64,000 nt of DNA from Platanthera guangdongensis (taxonomy: Eukaryota; Streptophyta; Magnoliopsida; Asparagales; Orchidaceae): NCBI GenBank assembly GCA_039583875.1, contig CM077160.1, positions 116,671,895-116,735,894 on the forward strand, in the 5' to 3' direction. Within the stretch, counting starts at the first letter, position 1. Every line of letters starts with the position of its first letter. The position numbers and the translations under genes were made by a program. Positions 33,551 to 45,000 of the stretch are shown piece by piece. The notes below the pieces were generated by a model that was not told where the DNA came from, searched no databases, and saw only the letters and a program-made list of their open reading frames with translations.

Positions 33551-33814
33551 GAACTGCGCTCGACGATTTGCCCCAAGATCGTCGAACAGAGATCAACGAT
33601 TTCCAAAAATCGTCGAACTGAGTTCAGCGTCTATCAGATAGTATGAACAATCTCTTCCGGTCAACGATCGTCGAACGGCGCTCGACGATTATGTTCTCTG
33701 AACGATCGTCGAACGGAGCTCGACGCTCTCCAATATCGTCGAACGGAGATCGATGATGTTGAAGACTCTTCAGATTCCTTTAGAAGCCTCGATCGTCGAA
33801 CAGAGTTCAACGAT
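33551..33814 (+). repeat. TCGTCGA/TCGACGA array between pol and ORF3 of element D
   Basis: It starts about 90 bases after the pol stop and carries about a dozen half-sites of the family motif, many as inverted pairs around a short spacer (tcgtcgaacggcgctcgacg). This is non-coding sequence. Element E has the same array at 60337-60606. Confidence 0.88.
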
Positions 33815-33836
33815 CTTTCCAATTCTGCATCGAACC

Positions 33837-33848
33837 CTAATATAAAAC
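33837..33848 (+). promoter_or_regulatory. TATA-like box upstream of element D ORF3
   Basis: The sequence ctaatataaaac follows the internal motif array by about 25 bp and precedes the ORF3 start by about 115 bp. The same word is kept in element E (- strand, about 60302-60314). Together with the array it resembles a copy of the LTR promoter layout; activity is inferred. Confidence 0.5.
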
Positions 33849-33961
33849 TCTTTTTTCGCCGTCGTTCTCTTTTGCGCTTTCGATTTCTCTGCAAGATTTT
33901 TCTTTTCCTCCAAACAGTTCTACACTTGGTCGTTTTGTTTGTTGAGTTTTTGTAGGTACCA

Positions 33962-36900
33962 ATGGCCGTGTCAGTTGCTGTTCTTGCTGCAATGAATTTT
34001 GATGCTGGGTTTGATATTGATATAGAATCCTTCAGCACGACTGACCAGATTTTTCAAGATATACTGGGTTTGTTCAAGGACCAGAATCTGACTGTCATAA
34101 TGACCACCAGGATCAAGCTGGCTTCTGATGAGATCAAGAAGTGGGTTTATACTGCTCATAATCAAGATAACTCTACCTTAGTTGGGTCTATAGCTGGAAC
34201 TCAGGTACCCTTGACCCCAACCATTCTATCAGAAGTTTTTGAATTAAGAAATGGAGAAGATTCTACTGAGTTATCTGGAGAAGAATATTCTGAACTGCTT
34301 GCCAGAATGGGTCATCCAGAGGGAAACCCTAGCAAGCTCTTCAAAATGAACCTGTCTGTAGAATACATGTTCATGGCAGATGTGGTTGGAAAAGTGCTAC
34401 TGGCAAAGCACTCTGCCCATGATACAATATCAAGATATCAGCTCTGCCGCATGGGAGCTCTTGTGTATAAGAAGAATCTGAATTGGGGAGAGGTTTTCTT
34501 TGATCTCATCAAAAAGAAAATCAACAAAAGTTTTGTTAATTTTGGGAGAATTATTGGAGTATTTCTGCAGCACAGGTGCCCTGCCTTGCTGGTCTCCTCT
34601 GGAGTTCATATCAATGCCTCCAAGAGACTGACCTGTGCCCTCTTTGGAAAGTGGGACAGGCAAATAAGCAAGCCTAGCAGGCCCTCCTCCAGTGCTCCTT
34701 CAGGCACAAGGACTCCAAGAGTCACTCCTCCACAGGTATCTGCCCCTGCAGATGACCTGACTGCTGCTGTTGCCTCTCCTCCTCCTCCTACAATTCCATC
34801 CCTTCCCATACCATCCACCATTCTAGCTCCATCCACCATCATCATATCCAGCCCATCACCAACATCAACACCTTCTCCAGAACCTATTCTACCTCCACCA
34901 GCAGACCAATTACACCCACTATTCTCCTATCCTCCACCAGATGTCACCTCATCACCCTCTCATCCATCCTTCACCCTACTTGATGATTCCTTTATGGATG
35001 ATTCCCCATCATCTCCTCCTGAGTTACCCTCCTCCTCCACTTCATTTCAAGCCCTCCTACACTAAATCATAGACCAACCAACTTTCACCCCATCTATCTC
35101 CATCCCTCTATCCTCCATATCCACCTTGCCAACACCTCAGCCATCCCTTCCACCCTACTCCAGCTCTCCACTTCCAGAACCTTCAGGTGCTCCTATACCT
35201 TCTACCTCTGCTCCAGCTCTTGAGCAAGTAGAACTCTCAGCCCTTGCTTACAGGCTGTATGAGCTGCTTGCCCCCAGGCTCTCTCTGCTCTTGGAGACCT
35301 CATTGGCTCCACTCCACCTGTCAGTGGCAGCCCTTTCTGCCAGGCTCTCTTCCCTCTTCCCTCAAGCAGCACCTGCAGCAGTGTGCCTTGATCCAGACAT
35401 GTCTGCATCTAGGCAGGGGGAGATGCCATATGAAGTGAATCTTCATGCTGCTGCTGCTGCTGTTAGTACTGCTTCTTTTGCTGCTCCTCCTCTTGTTGCT
35501 GTTGCTGTGCCTCCAGAAAGTTAGATTTCAACTGCAGTTCTTGCAATAGACCTCAGGTCTTTGCTTTCAGCTTTTGATTCTGCTTACTTCAGCTGTCTGC
35601 CAGAGGTCCATGCTGTCCAGCCTCTAGAAGATTTATCCAAGGCACTTGTGCCTTTTTCTTGCTGTGACCCCAGCTTTATCACCTCTTTTGTACATTCAGT
35701 AACTGCTGCTGCTACAAATATTGATACTGCTGCTGAAGTTTCTGTTGTTTCTGATGAACCTATTTCCAAGGACATTCTTATGACAGAGGCAACTGACTTT
35801 GAGCCTTCTGCAGTCTTTGATGATGTTCCTTCTGTTTCTGTTGCTATTAGGGAATCTGCTGTTTCTGCTGCTGCTAGTGAAGTTGCTGCTGTTGTCACCT
35901 GTCCAGAGCCTACTGCTGCTGCTGTTGTTGTTTCTGCTTCACCTTCTCCATCTACTGCTGTCCCTGCTGTTACCATCTCAACACCTGCTGCTGCTGCTGC
36001 TATTTCAACTTTTGCCTCATCTGCTTCTGTTCAGCTCAAAAAGGACTTGATGAAGAAAATAGATGCTCTCTATGAGGACTAGAGTTCTGAATCTGATGAA
36101 TTTAAAACAGACTCTGATGACTCTTCTGCTACCATTGCCAGGAAAAGGAAGGCAAGGAGCAAAGCTATGAAGAGGGTACCTCCTGCTAAAGTCAAAGATA
36201 ACAATGACATTCCATACTATATCCTTCATGACTGTCCTATTTCTGAACACTGGATGCAATACTCTAAAAATCAGCTGAAAGCAATGAAGAAAAAGAGAAA
36301 ATATGAGAAGGGTTCATCCCAATTCCAGCACTCTCATCCTCCTCCACCACCTCCTCCTGATGCAGGTCAGGTGGAAGCTCTACAAGTCAAACCCCAGCAA
36401 GAAGTCAGGCTCCCTATCAACCTCATGCCAGATCTTACCACAGGGAAAGCTAATCCAGGGGTTCACATTCTAGGAGAGGAGGATATAGAGGTAATCAAAG
36501 AGACATTCAAGTCTATTCCAAAGGGTACTCTAGGCAGCACCCATATTCTAGGGGAGGACAAATTTCATCTGATACATCATCAGGTCCTTTCCCTTACAAG
36601 CTGAAAGAGACTGTGTCTGCCAGGCCTCCTCGGGACAATCCCTCCAACAGGTATGAGCCACCTGTACCCTTTGAGGATCCTGAAAATAATCCAGCTGCTT
36701 GGACTGCCAGATTAAAGTAATTAGCTGCACTGGATCAGATTAAAAAGGCCAGAGAACAAGGATTAGATTCTTCCAACATTTCTACTATGTCTGAACAGAG
36801 ACAGAAAGAACTAGAGAGATATGCTTCAAGTAGATTCTTTGATGCTGATAGATATATGGAATTACATCCTGAAGTAGTGGTTCCCAGGCTTAAACAGCAA

Positions 36901-36996
36901 ACATCTTTAGGTGCAGCAGATGACAGCAGATCTAAGAAGGAAGCCCTCAATCCTAATAGAGAGATTAAAATGGTTAAGGGCAAAGAGAAGAAATGA
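33962..36996 (+). pseudogene. Element D ORF3 (extra ORF after pol; stops and one frameshift)
   Basis: The ATG at 33962 is in good plant context (ccaatggcc). Residues 1 to about 225 are a globular domain shared with E and, more weakly, with C (FDLIKKKINKSFVNFGRIIG). A Pro/Ser-rich linker follows, then Ala/Val-rich low complexity, a basic region with RGG-like residues, and a charged C-terminus ending MVKGKEKK. Stops are at 35063 (caa to taa against E), 35522 and 36080 (cag to tag against E) and 36718. A one-base deletion near 36367 shifts the frame. Uninterrupted, it would be about 1010 codons. No membrane segment is evident. Function is unknown. Confidence 0.8.
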
Positions 36997-37151
36997 TATT
37001 GTAAGGTGATAATTTCTGTGATTTCTGACTGCTATCAGGATGATATATATTTCTGTGATTCTGCAATGTCTAGCTGTTGTTTTTCTGCTTTAATGCTTGT
37101 ATGTTGTTATTTAAATTTTTCCAAAGTCTGTAAATAGTAATCCTAACCCAA

Positions 37152-37163
37152 ATATGGGGAGAT
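37152..37163 (+). other. Polypurine tract of element D
   Basis: The sequence atatggggagat lies directly before the 3' LTR. Confidence 0.75.
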
Positions 37164-38666
37164 TGTTGGAACACCCTATTACTAATTTGGGTCAGGATCA
37201 CTATGTCTCTAGGAACCTTTGCTTGACCTTCTGTATAGCTTAATGGGTCAATTATAATTGAGTCTAAGGGTTAGAAGACTAGGTTTGGAAGCTGCCCTGC
37301 AGACCAGGATTCTCTGTTTGGAGACTAAGTCATATCGTCGATCTCAGCATAACGATTCGTCGAACTCCGATCGACGATCGTCTAGCTAAACCTCGACAGA
37401 TCGTCGATCTCCATTCGACGATCGTCTAGCTCAACTTCGACAGATCGTCGATCTCCATTCGACGATCGCTGAGCTCAACTTCATTATATCGTCAAACTCC
37501 ATTCGACGATCTTTGAGCTCAGATCGACGATATTTTGCTGCTGTATATTTCCAGATCGCTGAGCTCAGCTCGACGATAGCAGAGCTCATTTCGACGATTT
37601 AAGATAACTTCCAGGATGCTTCTAATTCAAATTCAAATCAGTTAAGGAGTTATTCTGCAATTAATTCAGAGATTTCCTAGCCGTTTTCATTCAATTTTGG
37701 ACCAAGTTTCAAGGGATTTTTCAAGGAATATTTCTGTGGACTTTCCTCTAGAAGAGATTTGGCAATTAAGGATGCAATCAATGCAGGCTAACGGCTATTC
37801 TTGACAGAGAATGTTATTCTATTCTGCACCAGAGAATAAAAGACAGAATTTTTGAGTCAACAAACACACAAGAGAGAGACACACAGAACAGAGATTACAG
37901 AGACACATTCAAAAATCTTCTGTCACAAAAGAATTCTGAAGAACACACATCCAAGGAGATCAAGCCGTCTCAAATCTTTAGATCTCCTTAGTCTTCAAAG
38001 TATTCAAGGCCAACATATTTCCAGACTCCAGACATTCAACATTTCAGCTATTGCTGAAATCATCTATTGCTGGAGTTCAACCTTTGAAGGCCTATCACCC
38101 TCAGCAAAGCTTTTCTTCCTAAAGATCTCAAGGATTCAGGGGGAGCTTTGACATCAACAATCCACATAGTCTTTTCAGTTGTTTGAGAAAGAGAAGACTG
38201 CCATCACTCTCTCACCCCCTCTCTGTAAAGGGTTTCTCAAACTCCCTTCAAAAGTTTGAGCTTGGTTTTTGAGCACCTTGTCAAAAGCTCATTGGTGGCA
38301 AGACACCTGATCAAAAAATCTGCTTTGGTTTTTGAGCACCTTATCAAAAGCTCATTGGTGCCCAGGACACCTGATCAACTCATCCTGCAGTGGATTCCTA
38401 CCTAGGATTGTAGAAGAGAGGATGCACCTAAGTTTAGGGGAACCACTATATTTCCTTGTGTCTTCTGGTTTTGCTTGTTTTCATTTTTGTTTCTGGCCTT
38501 GATTTTTCTGTTATTAGCTTTTGTTTAACTTAGTGCTGTGATTAGTTTTATTATTGCTTCCCTGCTCACTATTATTACAACAGTTGTTGTAAAAAGTTTC
38601 AAATCACCATATACTCTATTCACCCCCCCCCCCCTCTAGAGTATATCAGATCTAGCTGCTCTTTCA
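37164..38666 (+). repeat. Element D 3' LTR (1503 bp)
   Basis: It starts TGTTGGAACACCC and ends GCTCTTTCA. It is nearly identical to the 5' LTR. A poly-C run near 38624-38634 is longer than in the 5' copy. The motif array is at 37335-37598. Confidence 0.92.
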
Positions 38667-38671
38667 CCATC

Positions 38672-39940
38672 TTCATTTCTGATGAGCCTTCTCCTGAGCC
38701 AGCTGAGGCCCCTCTCAGAAACCTTGATTTCTCCATTCCCCATGGTACAGAAGAATTGGATGCTGTCATTCCTACCACCAGAGCTCTCAGCTCAGTGCTC
38801 ATTGAAGAAATAGCTCCTTGGGTCACTCCTCCTATCCCTACTGCTGCTCCCTATACTGCTGCTACAGTTTCCTCCTCAGATTTGCTGCAAAGTATTGCCA
38901 TTCTTCTTCAAGAACAAAGACATCATTTTGACACCTCTCTCAAGGTGGTCACTGATAAGGTCACTGCTCTTGAGACTGAGATGAGCAGAGGTTTTGTTGA
39001 AAATCAGCATAATACAGACAAGCTAAAGTACCTGTTCCAACTTGGTGGTAAAGCTCTTGACCATACTATCACTAGTATTGGCAATGTCATGGAACAAGGT
39101 GTAATCTTGGCAAACAATCATATTGAGCTAGATAAGAGGACTGAAGCCAACAAGATGAAAATGTGTGAAGAGGTTGGAATCTTCAAAGATGACACCATAG
39201 AGACAGTATCTGTTGAAATCAGAAAGGGGGAGAGTTTGATAAAAGAACTCAAAGCCCAGGTAGAAAAATCTACTGCTCAGAAGACAGTTGAATGGGAAGC
39301 TCATATAAAGACCATTCATGATGATGTACTTGCTCAGATACAGAGTGTTAAATTTCACACCTATGATACTGCTGTCTGGATGCACAACCAGATCTTGCCA
39401 GATCTTGCAGTTGACCGAAACATCATTCCCCATCATCTCAACCCTCTGGCCACAGATGTTACTGCTCCAGCTATTCCTCAACAACCCACCTTCTCTCCCA
39501 GGCCTGGAGACTCAGTTGCTCCACCAGATACTTATGTTCCAGGCTGGGAAGATGATCCTGCTGATATATTCCTTCAAGCTCCTCCAGAGATCAGAACCAA
39601 GAAGAAAAGGAAATATGGTGAAGGCCCCTCTGCCAGCAGGACAGCTCCTCCTAAAGCCCCTGAACATGCTGAAGCCTGGTCTCCAACTTCAAAGTCTCTC
39701 ATCTTGGACACACTCAGGTTGGTCATGGATCACAATGAGAACAGGAACATGCACTACAGTTCCCAAGAATGGGAGTTATATGAGAAGTCTATGATGAAAA
39801 GGAAGATTCATGATAGAGAATTTGGGAGAAACAACCCTGCTGCTCCTCCAAGGCCTCCTAAGTACTTTCCTAAGCCTTTCAGCTACCTAAGGAGACAACA
39901 AGAGAAGATGGATAAGCAGCAATCCCAAGCCCAAACCTAA
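38672..39940 (+). pseudogene. Element C ORF3, C-terminal coiled-coil part
   Basis: After removal of D and one copy of its target duplication, this segment continues the ORF3 frame exactly and ends at taa 39938-39940. Whole ORF3 would be about 816 codons. This half contains a helical, probably coiled-coil stretch (about 38890-39300, with RHHFDTSLKVVTDKVTALE), then a Pro-rich linker and a basic C-terminus with FGRNNPAAPPRPPKYFPKPF. It contains no stop. The role is unknown; structural or nucleic-acid binding is possible. Confidence 0.75.
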
Positions 39941-40129
39941 AAAGATGATGAGAAATTGAAATGAAAATTGTAGACTTGATGTTTTTGGAAACTTATATAT
40001 ATATATACAATTCTTCATTCTGTCTAATTATCTTTTTCATTATCCTTTGCTTACCTGCTCATATTTTTCTACTTAGTTTCTTTTATGTCCATAATTCACC
40101 TTAGTGTAAAGGGTTCTGACTTCAACAAA

Positions 40130-40140
40130 TAGGGGGAGAT
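40130..40140 (+). other. Polypurine tract of element C
   Basis: The sequence tagggggagat lies directly before the TG of the 3' LTR. Confidence 0.8.
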
Positions 40141-42005
40141 TGTTGGGTATTTCATCCACATGAACCCAGATTTGATGAACTCACCCTGAAACTAAGATGA
40201 ATTAAGTTGTATTTGATGCTTGGTTTGAGCTATATGTTTGCAGGAGTTTCACTGAGAAGTGTAGGCCAATGTCAGCCCACAGTGGGTCACCAAACACAGG
40301 AACTGTGCAATGTAATCCCTCATTCCATATTCCAAGGTGTTGACTCATGTGTGGTCTCTCTATTGGGATACACTTCATACTCAAGCTATTGGACTATGGG
40401 AAAGACATTCGAAGTTGGCTACTCTAGAAGAATCAATTTTTCCCACATCAGAAAAATTCTAAGTGTTTTACTCGAGTAGTGCTTTCACCTACTCGAGTAG
40501 TCTGGGTATAAGTTACTCGAGTAAAGGGATCTTGTACTCGAGTAGACATAGTCATATACTCGAGTAGCTAAGTCACCTACTCGAGTAGACCAAGTTATAT
40601 ACTCGAGTAGCATGCTTATATACTCGAGTAGATCACTCTTTATACCCGAGTGCCATAAGGGTTTTCTCATCTAAATTTCTCTAAGTCATATACTTGAGTA
40701 AGTATACTCACATACTCGAGTAGATAGAAACATACTCGAGTAGTTCATTGTACCTACTCGAGTAGTTCCTGTGTCACCCGTGTACCTTGCAATTTCCCTA
40801 CTCCAAAATTTTTTCTAAGTCTTTTACTCGAGTAGAACCTTCACCTACTCGAGTAGGTTACTTCCTCTCGAGTAGTTTAATTAAAATACTCGAGTAGTTG
40901 CCAGCAGACCTCTTCAGAATTTTTCTAAGTATTCCACTCGAGTAGTACTTCATGTACTCGAGTAGGTTATGTAATATACTCGAGTAGCTCTTCCAGTACT
41001 CGAGTAGATCCTCTATATACTCGAGTAGGTCTCTTAGTATACTCAAGTAGTTCTGTCTATATACTCGAGTAGTCTGTTTATACTTACCCGAGTATGTTTC
41101 CCATCATATACTCGAGTAGCTATTCAACTACTCGAGTAGTTATTGACTTACTCGTGTAGTTGGCCATATATTTCCGAAAATTTTCTAAGTCATTTTTCTG
41201 ACGGGATTTTTCAAATCACACGACATGATTGGTCCACGTGTACATCATTATGACCGATTATGACCGTTAGTCTCTCCTATAAAAGGTCCTATCAGAAAAT
41301 GACAAACCCTAAGTTTTCTCAAAGCTTTCTTGTAATCTCTTTTTCGAGAAATATTCTTCAGCCGCCTCTCTCCGACTTTCGCGAAACGGAAGCCGCCGCC
41401 GCTGTCTTCTTCTCCGGCAAAAGCTTCCACTTTCAGAGGATTACTTTGAAGAAAATTTATAGATCGAGATCGACTTCACTGATCATTTTTTTCTCTCGAT
41501 TTCGGTAAAAGGAAGTAGATCCAGATCTAGGCCGAGACCTTCTTCACCGATTTCTGAAAAAGCTGCAAAGTTGAAAAGAAGAAGATCCTGGTCATTTCTT
41601 TTAGATCTGAGTGATTTACTGTTTGTGTTCTTGTAAACTATTTATTAATCTTGTAGGAGAAATCTTCTCCGAGTGTAGGAGTTTTTCACTCCGAGTTTGT
41701 AGGAAGTGCTATCTTCCGAGGTGTAGATCCGTTTTGTTTGGATCGAGTTTGTAGGAACTTTGTTCCGAGGGTAGGATCGATTTTTGATCCGAGATAGTGG
41801 AGTAGCCGAGTCTAGTTGATTGCTAGATCGGTGAGGGAAAGTGGATGTACCCAAGGTTGGGGAACCACTATACATCTTGTGTCGTCTGTGATATTGGTAG
41901 ATATTTATGTGCAGTGCTCTAATTAGTTTTTTATTCCGCAAAAGACGCACAAATCACCTATTCACCCCCCTCTAGGTGATTTAGGTCGACATCAGTTTTC
42001 TTTCA
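40141..42005 (+). repeat. Element C 3' LTR (1865 bp)
   Basis: It starts TGTTGGGTATTTC and ends TTTTCTTTCA, with the catat duplication next. It is nearly identical to 17475-19361. Its copy of the ACTCGAGT array spans 40469-41160 and lacks one unit relative to the 5' LTR. Confidence 0.92.
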
Positions 42006-42010
42006 CATAT

Positions 42011-45000
42011 ATATAATATATGAGAGGAAAATATCAGTCCAAATGAGTACAGAAAATAAAATGAACAGTAGTAAGGGCTTATGCCCAGTACATCAAATCA
42101 AATCTCTCTCTCTCTCTCGCAACTCTAACAGCGGAAGATATCTATCATCACCAAGTCATCCCACCTGAGGTAACTCTGCAGTAGTAGTAGTAATCGGTGG
42201 TGTCATCAGCTCCTCACGTCCTGCCATCTCGTCCTGCTGGTCGTGCTGGTGCTCCATCTCCTCGAGCTCCTAAAAATAGTTTGGTCACCGACCATTAGTC
42301 AAAAAGACTAAGTCGTTTCCTCCACAGCTCGCCCCGCAACTCCTAGGCACCGTGCGGGAGGACGAAGCGGAGGACAACAAGGGGTATCAAGTATAAATAG
42401 ATGGCTGTGGCACTATGCTAACAAGTAAATGAGGAGTAATAGTAGTTCTACTCTAGCAGTTCTATGTAAGAAGAACAAGTACAGTAAGTAAGGTATAAAA
42501 CTAAGTAAGTAGAATAAGTGCAGTAAGGTAAAGTAAGTAAAGGAGCAGAAAGTAAGAGCGGGAAAGTAAAAATAAGCTACTATTACTCTAACATAACAAA
42601 TCGTACCTTAACTTATAAAAATGCACATACAAATTTATAAGTTAAGGTTTCCAGAAAATTTAACTTATTATATAAAAGAGCACATACTAATTTATATGAT
42701 AAGGATCTATGAAGCGTATGACCTAATATGAATGAATGTTTATGATGTAATTTATGCACAGGCAAGTGCAACTCACACACAATGACTCTGTTATCACAGA
42801 CCTTTAGTTCCCACTTTTTGAGAGCTAGCTTCACTCTCGGGTACCACCGCTGTGGCTACGGTAGCAGCGGAGCGGGAATCTCCACTTCTAGGCCGGTATG
42901 CACACTACCAAACCTTAGACCCCTCTCATACGCCTCTATACACGTCCAAGGTGCACTCTAGAGTCTATGCGTACGTACTTTGTTGACAACCCGTCAGTCT
43001 TGTTGGGTCGGATGTGTGTTATCGGGGATCGTCCTCCAGACCGCAGTGTAAAACAACCCACTGGCCCCTCAAACCCTCACACCCGCCTTGTGCACCGTAC
43101 TACCATCGGTGTGACAAACGACCAGTACCGCATGCCCCACCACTATATTTATGCACATGCAAGTATTTCATCTCGAGCCTTCAGCTCGCAGGACCAACCT
43201 ATCCTGAATCCCTCGAACCCTACACGGGTGAGCATTTATCACAATCCCTCCAACCCTACACGGGTGAGAACGCACAATAGTGCCTTTATTCCAACTCCAT
43301 CAAACCCGACACGGGCGAGAATGAACCACAATGTCCTGACCTATTAGACTACTCTTGTCTACGGATTATTATACTTAGCGACTTAAGGTTAATCCCAGGA
43401 CTGCCCAGGGTATACCTGGTGAAGGGCTCTCGGGGGCACTAGGAACTATGACGAGATTACGCCCAAAGCTCCCTTTCTCAAAGATATTTAATTTAGTTGA
43501 TGGCTACCCAATAATCACCCTCAACTCTCGTTATTACTCTTAAGTGATCCTAATGACTTAAGGTGTTCTTCGAAGGACGACGGTCTTCCGCCGGCCTCCA
43601 CTCCAGATGCTAACCAAGGCTTGCACTTTACTCTCGTCACTAAGACAACTCTATCCACCAGGGTCTTATTCCAATTGAAGTTTCTAGCTCATTTATTGAT
43701 CTATCCCCCGGTGGTCCTTACAACATGACCTACTTACACTATGCGCAACACATGACCTAATACCAACTTCCAATTCCTTGGGCCACGTGCCCTTAATTAT
43801 TTATCCTAGGATGGTATGGACTAATGAAGTGACTCTATTGATTTTCATAATTTTCCTAAGTCATTAAGGCCTCTAATTAAATTATTTAATTACTCCCCTA
43901 GGTCATTTAATACATGAAGTAACACAAATTATAATCCACTGACCTAAGGAATTTTTCCTGAGTTATATCTTGGTGAAATTTTGCTGTCTACCAAAATTTA
44001 TAATTTTCCTTTGATTATTTCTATTTATTCCTTAATTAATACAAAATTCATACAATGTTCATTTTCCAAATGAAGTATAAGGAATACATTACTGAAAATC
44101 CTGGAAAATTACAGAGCATATATATCATGAAATTAAGGCTAATGGCAGAGTTTCATCAACATCTACAATGTAATGGCCTACAAATTTCAATTCTTAATAA
44201 TTTACCAAAATGCCATTATAAGGTCGTAAAAGTTATTGAATAATCCAAAAATGATGTGAAAATTATACAATATTATTCATACTCAGATTTATCATCAAGA
44301 AATTTTCCAAAATTTTCTAATAAGTATTTTCACCAATTTGCTAATTAAGTAAGATGAGGGTAAAAAGGTAATTTCTACATAACTCCTATCAAATTTGTCA
44401 AACAGAGACATAAAAATTTTTAGGAGCTAAATCTAACATAATATTGATCTTGACAAAAATTGGGGATTTTATCTCAAATATTACCTATTTTTACATTTAT
44501 TTTTCAAAAAGGTTAATTATTCCAAAAATTCCAAATAATGGGATTTTTGCTTCCAAAAATCCCATTATTACAATGTGGGGTATAATTCACCCTAATGAGC
44601 CTCTGAAATCAATATCATGATTTTTGGAAGTTCCAAATAGGCTTAATACACAATATATCAAAAATGTCTATTTGCACCCCAAGCCTATATATAATCAACA
44701 CATGCATGTGAGTTTACCCAACATGCATTGGTCAAAATGTGCTGAAATGTTTACCATGCATATGAATAGTCCCCAAGGACATAACACTAAAATTTGGGTC
44801 CATTTGGAGCCATAATACTCCAAATATTTCATTTATTTAATTTTGTGTATTATGAATAAAACTATAGAAAAAGTTTTCCTATAAATTTCCAATTTTTGGC
44901 CGGGGCTAAATATGCACTAAACATGCATGCACCCAAAATTTGGGTCCAAGTTGATTACTGGTTTGGATTAGGCATCAAATTGAATTTCTGCCCTTGCCTA

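Larger units (their letters stand above)
26630..38666 (+). mobile_element. Element D: SIRE-like Ty1/copia element with fused gag-pol and ORF3, innermost
   Basis: It is bounded by TGTTGGAACACC and CTCTTTCA. The duplication is ccatt at 26625-26629 and ccatc at 38667-38671, differing at one base. It has a complete layout: two LTRs of about 1.5 kb, iMet primer site, gag joined to pol in one frame, spacer array, ORF3, polypurine tract. Only a few nonsense codons separate it from an intact copy. It belongs to the same family as element E. It lies in the third ORF of element C and is the youngest level of the nest by position. Confidence 0.93.
17475..42005 (+). mobile_element. Element C: SIRE/Maximus-like Ty1/copia element with third ORF
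   Basis: It is bounded by TGTTGGGTAT and TTTCTTTCA and flanked by the exact duplication catat at 17470-17474 and 42006-42010. The order is 5' LTR, iMet primer site, long gag with two zinc knuckles, pol in copia order (protease, integrase, RT, RNase H), a spacer with a palindrome array, ORF3, polypurine tract, 3' LTR. The gag-pol frame has no indel over 5.4 kb, only nonsense codons. ORF3 is split by element D. The two LTRs differ by few substitutions and one repeat unit, so the insertion is relatively young. Confidence 0.93.

Noticed and set aside
35584..35976. Antisense frame opposite ORF3 of D, and 58227-58649 opposite ORF3 of E
   Set aside because: Low-complexity Thr/Ala/Ser repeats mirrored from the sense coding of ORF3; not independent genes.
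25448..39940. ORF3 as a true envelope protein
   Set aside because: No signal peptide, transmembrane segment or glycoprotein-like Cys pattern seen in C, D or E; the position after pol alone is not evidence.
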